Below are positions 4,622-8,502 of a stretch of DNA of 8,502 bases, one piece after another. The position numbers were made by a program, and so were the translations under genes. The first letter of the stretch is position 1; every line of letters starts with the position of its first letter. Origin of the DNA: Candidatus Kuenenia stuttgartensis (GTDB lineage: Bacteria; Planctomycetota; UBA1135; UBA2386); NCBI GenBank assembly GCA_945861365.1, contig CAMAUH010000168.1:1-8502 (forward strand). The letters run 5' to 3'. Under the pieces are notes generated by a model that ran no database searches, was not told the DNA's origin, and worked only from the letters and a program-made list of their open reading frames with translations.

Positions 4622-7606
4622 ATGCAACGCACGCTGATCACCGTCCTGTTCCTGTTGCTGGTGGCCGTAGGTGCTTGCACGTGGTGGCTGCTGCGCGGCG
4701 ACACCACCGCACCGGTGCCCGGCGCGACGTCGACGGCGACCGTGGAGCCGGGCGAGCTGCAGGCCGCGGCGGTCGCGACGCCCGCCGGCCAGCAGGGCGC
4801 CGAGGCCCCGCAGCGGCAGGCCGCCGAGGGGGTCATCGAGAACCCGCTCGACGATCCCGAGGTCCGCGCCGGCCTGTGCGGCTTCAAGGGGCGCATCGTC
4901 GATGCGCGCAAGGCGCCGGTCGCCGACTGCGGCGTGCGCATGTATCGCGGCGCGCTCGACACCGTGGTGGCGCCCAATGCGGACCTGTTCGCGATGGAGT
5001 CGGAGTACGCACCCGAAGTCGTCGCCGGCGAGGTGCGCACTGGCAGCGATGGCACGTGGCAGATCACCGGCGTGTGGCCGCGCGCGTTCTATCTGCTGCT
5101 CGCCGGCCTCGGCACCGACGCCCCGACCCACCAGATCGTCACGCAGCACCCGTCGCCGGGTGAGATCGTCGATCTCGGCGACATCGTGCTGCAGGATGCC
5201 GGCGTCATCACCGGCACCGTGCTGGACGAGAACGGGGACCCGCTCGCTGGCGCGCTGGTGCGTGCAGCCGACGTGCCCGGCACGCTCGCCGCGTTCTATC
5301 CCGTCGAACGCTTCGACCCGACCGGCGCCCTGCTGGTGCGCGAACCGCAGTCGCCGATGCAGGTCGTCGATCTCCCGAAGTGGGTGAAGAACCTGTTCGA
5401 CAAGCTGCCGATCCCGACCACGACGAGCGGGTCCGATGGCGCCTTCCGGCTCGTCGGCGTGGTGCCGGGCAGCAACATGCTGGCGACCACCGCGGTGGGG
5501 TTCCTGTCGGACGTGAAGCCGAGCGTGCAGGTGCGGCCAGCGCAGGTGAAGGACGTCGGCAAGATCAAGCTGAAGCAAGGTGAGGAGCTGGTCGGCAAGG
5601 TGCTCGACAGCGCCGGCAAGCCGGTCGCGAACGCCGAGGTGCTCGCGGGCTCGACATTGACGATGGGCCCCGTCGACTTCGCGCAGCGACTGCGGCCGAC
5701 CAACGCGGAAGGTCGCTTCACCGGCATGGGCTTCTCCGCCGGCAAGGTCACGGTCGCCGCCCGGCGCGGCAAAGGCCATGACTGGACCTTGGCGGCCCCG
5801 CAGTCCGTCATCGGTGAGGTGGTGGTCACGCTGCCGGCCGTGTTCGGCATCGACATCGCCGTCACGCTCCCGGACGGCAAGCCGGCGAAGGCGCCGCGCT
5901 TCCAGTTGCTGCCCGGCAAGGCCGACAACGCCGCCGCGAACTTCGCGCTGCTCGGCCTCGTGCGGCCGATCGATCTGCGCGAACGCAAGCGCGAGGTCGC
6001 CGAGGGCCAGTGGCGCATCGAGAACCTGAATCCGGGCAAGTACACGCTGATCGCCGACGCGCCGGGCCACGCGACGTCGTTCGCCGAGTTCGACCTCGTC
6101 GACGCCGACACCCGGCTGACGCTCGGCCTCGTGGCGCCGACGGTGTTCACGGTGCGCACGGTCGATTCCGAGGACAAGCCGGTGCGCAACGCGATGGTCT
6201 ACGCCGAGGCGACCGGCACGCGCCTGATCGAGATGCCGGTCGCTTGCGGGCGCACCGATGCGAAGGGAACGCGCGTCATCGATGCGCTGCGGTCCGAACT
6301 GCTGCGCGTCAGCGCCGAGCACCCGAAGTGGGGCGTCGTGCACGGCGAAGTGAAGGTCGGCGAAGAGGCCGTGCTGCGCTTCCAGCCGCCGGGTTCGCTG
6401 CAGGGCGTCATCACCGAGAACGGCAAGCCGCCGGAGCTCGGCAAGTTCACGCTGGCCGTGATGCGCCGGCGCAGCAACGACGAGCCGCCCGGGCCGCTCG
6501 AGAGCACGCCGATGCTGTTGTCGCCGGGCGCCGATGGCACCTTCGCGGTGAAGGTGCTGCAGCCGGGCACCTACCAGGTCGCCGCGACCAAGGCGCTCGA
6601 TGCGCTGCGTTCCCCGGGCGGGATGGTCGCGATGATGCAGGACATGTTCATGCGGCGGGACCTGCCGGAGGAAACCGTGCAGGTCGTCAGTGGCCAGGCC
6701 GCCCAGGTGCGGCTCGAAGCGGGCGAGAAACCGATCGATGGACCTACGGCGAGCTTGTCCGGCACCGTCACCGTCGACGGCAAGCTCGGCGCCGGCTTCG
6801 GCGTGATGGTGCGCGGCAAGGACCGCCAGTTCTCGGCGCGTGCCAACGAGCGCGGGCGATTCGATCTCGGCACCGTCCCCGCAGGGGAGCTGTCGGTGTC
6901 GCTGATGGGCAACGGCGAAGGTGGCTTGTTCGCCGGTCCCAGCAACACGCTGTGGAACAGCAAGGTCGAGCTGAAACAGGGCGAGAGCCGGGAACTCGGC
7001 ATCGAAGTGATGACGTCGTCGCTGCGCGGCACCTGCACGCTTCCCGACGGGTCGCCGGCCGCGAACGTCTTCGTGCAGGGTCGCGGCAAGCCGAAGGGGG
7101 CCCAGGACAGCGTCTGGGTCGGTGCCCCGACCAACAGCAATGGCGAGTTCCACTTCCCGCAGGTCGCCGAGGGAACCTGGAGCCTCAGCGTGCGCGCCAG
7201 CGGCGAGCAGCCAGCGCGCGGCGAACTCAAGGCGGTCGAGGCCGTCGGTGGCGTGCCGACGACCGGCTTGCGCATCGCGCTGCAGGCCGCGTTGGTGGTG
7301 AAGGGCACCGTCGATCTCGCGGCGCTCGGTGGGACGAAGCCGGAATGGTGCTGGATCGAGTTCGGGTCCGCCGGCGGCGATGGGCAGCGCAGCCACTACA
7401 GCGGCATCAACATGGGCAAGGGCACGTTCCAGTCGGAGGAACTGTCGCCCGGGCTCTGGAACGTGAAGCTGCACGCGCAGGTGAAGGACCAGAACGAGCA
7501 GGCCATCTACTCCTGCGGCGCGCTCAACGTGCCGGCCGGTGGCTTGAGCGACGTGGTGCTGCGGCCCGGGGCTCGCGAGCAAGCCTCGCCGCCCGAGCGA
7601 AGGTGA
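4622..7606 (+). CDS. Large anchored protein with about nine carboxypeptidase-regulatory-like modules
   Basis: A 994-residue protein of unknown function, probably extracytoplasmic. Residues 5-24 are hydrophobic. LVAVGAC, ending at C19, resembles a lipobox, but WWLL follows directly, so a plain membrane anchor is as likely as a lipoprotein. A low-complexity Ala/Pro/Gln linker (about 30-80) leads to tandem beta-sandwich modules opening near G90, G198 (GTVLDENGDPLAGALV), G325 (GKVLDSAGKPVANAEVL), G409, F509, G595 (GVITENGKPPELG), G714, G803 (GTCTLPDGSPAANVFVQ) and G895, on average about 100 residues apart. Later strands carry GSDG-x-F, GADGTF and PGTYQV/PGKYTL motifs. I see no catalytic domain, sortase signal or C-terminal secretion tag. 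The modules suggest a rod- or stalk-like surface protein that could bind sugars or proteins. A GGAG ribosome site fixes the start. The gene is convergent with sixA, 21 bases away. Confidence 0.85.
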   Translation: MQRTLITVLFLLLVAVGACTWWLLRGDTTAPVPGATSTATVEPGELQAAAVATPAGQQGAEAPQRQAAEGVIENPLDDPEVRAGLCGFKGRIVDARKAPVADCGVRMYRGALDTVVAPNADLFAMESEYAPEVVAGEVRTGSDGTWQITGVWPRAFYLLLAGLGTDAPTHQIVTQHPSPGEIVDLGDIVLQDAGVITGTVLDENGDPLAGALVRAADVPGTLAAFYPVERFDPTGALLVREPQSPMQVVDLPKWVKNLFDKLPIPTTTSGSDGAFRLVGVVPGSNMLATTAVGFLSDVKPSVQVRPAQVKDVGKIKLKQGEELVGKVLDSAGKPVANAEVLAGSTLTMGPVDFAQRLRPTNAEGRFTGMGFSAGKVTVAARRGKGHDWTLAAPQSVIGEVVVTLPAVFGIDIAVTLPDGKPAKAPRFQLLPGKADNAAANFALLGLVRPIDLRERKREVAEGQWRIENLNPGKYTLIADAPGHATSFAEFDLVDADTRLTLGLVAPTVFTVRTVDSEDKPVRNAMVYAEATGTRLIEMPVACGRTDAKGTRVIDALRSELLRVSAEHPKWGVVHGEVKVGEEAVLRFQPPGSLQGVITENGKPPELGKFTLAVMRRRSNDEPPGPLESTPMLLSPGADGTFAVKVLQPGTYQVAATKALDALRSPGGMVAMMQDMFMRRDLPEETVQVVSGQAAQVRLEAGEKPIDGPTASLSGTVTVDGKLGAGFGVMVRGKDRQFSARANERGRFDLGTVPAGELSVSLMGNGEGGLFAGPSNTLWNSKVELKQGESRELGIEVMTSSLRGTCTLPDGSPAANVFVQGRGKPKGAQDSVWVGAPTNSNGEFHFPQVAEGTWSLSVRASGEQPARGELKAVEAVGGVPTTGLRIALQAALVVKGTVDLAALGGTKPEWCWIEFGSAGGDGQRSHYSGINMGKGTFQSEELSPGLWNVKLHAQVKDQNEQAIYSCGALNVPAGGLSDVVLRPGAREQASPPERR

Positions 7607-7627
7607 TCGGGCGACTTGCGACTGCCT

Positions 7628-8125
7628 TCAGGTGAGTTCGGCCGCGGCCTTGCTCGACAGCGCGAAGCGCAGCGACGCGACCAGCGACGCGCTCGACTCG
7701 GTCTCGACCGCGACCAGCATGCCCTTCTTCAACGGGATCGATTGCCGGGGATGCCCGGTCAGCAGCGTCGCGAGCAGGTAGCCGAGATGCGGCTCGTGGC
7801 CGACCAGCGCCACCGACTGCATGCCGGACAGCGCTTCGATCTCGATCTGGTTCAAGGCCAGGGTCGCCGGCGAATCCGGTAGCAGGCTGCGTTCGGTGCG
7901 CACCTCGCCGCGGAACTTCACGGCGTCGGCGAAGATCGCCGCGGTCTCGTGGGCGCGGCGCAGCGGGCTGACCAGCAGCGCTCCCGGTGTCTCGACCAGC
8001 GCGCGCCAGGCGGGCGCGGCCCGCTTCAGCCGGTCCCAGCCCTCTTCGGTCAGCGCGCGTTCCGCATCGCTGACGCCGGGCCGGGCATCCTCGGCATTGC
8101 CGTGCCGCAGCAGGTAGATCCGCAT
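7628..8125 (-). CDS. sixA: Phosphohistidine phosphatase SixA (histidine phosphatase superfamily)
   Basis: A 165-residue cytoplasmic histidine phosphatase of the compact SixA type, known to remove phosphate from phosphohistidine on phosphotransfer proteins (in E. coli, ArcB or the nitrogen PTS). The catalytic LLRHGNAEDARPG begins the protein (R7, nucleophile H8, G9). TEEGWDRLKRAAPAWRAL (26-43) matches the family helix, SPLRRAHETA (53-62) supplies the second arginine region, and VGHEPHLGYLLATLL (108-122) holds the second catalytic histidine H110. Length matches the short family form without extra domains. The ATG start is fixed by the motif only a few residues in. No Shine-Dalgarno site is visible. 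No histidine kinase, HPt or PTS gene is in the window, so its partner is unknown. It is convergent with the large module-array gene and divergent from the next. Confidence 0.92.
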   Translation of the reverse strand: MRIYLLRHGNAEDARPGVSDAERALTEEGWDRLKRAAPAWRALVETPGALLVSPLRRAHETAAIFADAVKFRGEVRTERSLLPDSPATLALNQIEIEALSGMQSVALVGHEPHLGYLLATLLTGHPRQSIPLKKGMLVAVETESSASLVASLRFALSSKAAAELT

Positions 8126-8182
8126 CGGCGCAGCGTGGCATCGCCGAAGCCGACGTGCAACGGCCGCATCGCGGTGCGCTGC

Positions 8183-8190
8183 AGTATGGT
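8183..8190. promoter_or_regulatory. Possible overlapping -10 boxes in the divergent spacer before sixA
   Basis: Within the 71-base gap between sixA and the right-edge gene, TATGGT (8185-8190) reads rightward and ends six bases before the GTG start at 8197, the spacing expected for a leaderless message. The overlapping opposite strand reads CATACT (8188-8183), a fair -10 match that would give sixA a leader of about 50 bases. No -35 element is evident on either strand. In GC-rich DNA a single AT-containing hexamer is suggestive only. Confidence 0.25.
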
Positions 8191-8196
8191 GTCGCG

Positions 8197-8502
8197 GTGC
8201 CCTCCGAATCCCCGCGAGTCCCGCGCCGATCGCGTGAGCCGCGCCGGCCGCCGCGAGCGCCTCGCCTGCTGCTCGTCACGCTCGTGTGCTGTGGCGTGCT
8301 CGCCGCGATCTGGTGGGGGCAGCGGGCCTGGTGGCGCAACCACGTCGAGATCACGTTCGTGGCGGAAGGTGTCGAGCCCGGGGACCTGGAGCTGACGTTC
8401 TTCCCCGACCAGTTCGCGTTCGCGCAACCATCGCCGCCGCCGCCGCACGGCAGCGTGACCTGGCGTGGCGGGGCGCTCGTCGTCGGCCGCGACCTGGTGC
8501 CC
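8197..8502 (+). CDS. Membrane-anchored protein of unknown function, N-terminal part
   Basis: An open frame of 102 codons runs to the window end. It starts with GTG, followed by a strongly basic Arg/Pro-rich tail (residues 2-23), a hydrophobic segment (24-40, LLLVTLVCCGVLAAIWW) and then an outer region with beta-like patterns: HVEITFVAEGVEPGDLELTF (49-68) and SVTWRGGALVVGRDLVP at the edge, separated by a short run of prolines (PSPPPPHG). The positive-inside tail predicts a cytoplasmic N-terminus and a periplasmic body. I do not recognise the family. The +1 frame has an ATG at 8186 but ends at 8395 and gives an Arg/Ser/Gly-rich product, so this frame is preferred. An earlier in-frame GTG at 8155 is possible but would remove the promoter-like spacing. 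Amino acid composition supports a real gene; function is unknown. Confidence 0.62.
   Translation, partial: MPSESPRVPRRSREPRRPPRAPRLLLVTLVCCGVLAAIWWGQRAWWRNHVEITFVAEGVEPGDLELTFFPDQFAFAQPSPPPPHGSVTWRGGALVVGRDLVP

Noticed and set aside
4154..7582. A 1142-codon open frame on the minus strand, antisense to the Nudix gene and large array protein
   Set aside because: The product is dominated by Arg, His, Gln, Ala and Gly with no domain motif or hydrophobic segment. It is expected opposite a GC-rich gene with G/C in most third positions. The plus-strand frames carry recognisable motifs.
6010..7635. A 541-codon plus-strand frame inside the large array gene
   Set aside because: It is the +1 shadow of the 994-residue protein, Arg-rich and without motif. 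The real frame continues unbroken with repeated modules to 7606.
7590..7640. Possible bidirectional terminator between the convergent genes
   Set aside because: The 21-base gap has no GC-rich hairpin with a T run. The GCTCGCGAGC palindrome at 7571-7580 lies inside the coding region and lacks a loop and T tract.
8186..8395. ATG-started frame at 8186 as the start of the right-edge gene
   Set aside because: It ends at 8395 and yields an Arg/Ser/Gly-rich product with no membrane segment. The GTG frame at 8197 gives a coherent anchor and beta-rich region and stays open to the end.

Overview
The window is a very GC-rich, almost gap-free stretch of bacterial chromosome. I see seven protein genes (five complete, two cut by the window edges) and no RNA genes, mobile elements, CRISPR arrays or attachment sites. 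No intergenic gap exceeds 71 bases. The organism is not certain. High GC, few Shine-Dalgarno sites, several single-membrane-anchor proteins and large arrays of carboxypeptidase-regulatory-like modules would fit a high-GC planctomycete, or less well a myxobacterium or relative. This is an inference from style, not from a marker gene.

Layout. (1) Leftward pair, 1-2258: a photolyase/cryptochrome-related (DPRP family) flavoprotein running off the left edge, and before it in transcription order a GT39/ArnT-like multi-pass membrane glycosyltransferase candidate. The two meet at a TGA-ATG stop/start junction. (2) A 47-base divergent spacer, 2259-2305, nearly filled by an inverted repeat whose arms carry a -10-like hexamer on each strand. 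(3) Rightward group, 2306-7606: a 565-residue anchored protein of about five beta-sandwich modules, a Nudix hydrolase that overlaps it by four bases (ATGA), and, after 67 bases, a 994-residue anchored protein of about nine such modules. (4) A convergent, leftward SixA-type phosphohistidine phosphatase, 7628-8125. (5) A second divergent spacer, 8126-8196, then the start of a rightward single-anchor protein with a GTG start that leaves the window at 8502.

How the genes work together. The photolyase (DNA repair or light response), the Nudix enzyme (probably ADP-ribose or a related nucleoside diphosphate) and SixA (phosphohistidine removal) are housekeeping or regulatory enzymes with no obvious common pathway. 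The membrane glycosyltransferase and the three anchored proteins point to the cell envelope. Translational coupling of the first module-array protein to the Nudix hydrolase is the only tight functional hint. I find no convincing new defence, mobile or biosynthetic system. The most unusual items are the symmetric divergent promoter/operator and the two module-array proteins around the Nudix gene.
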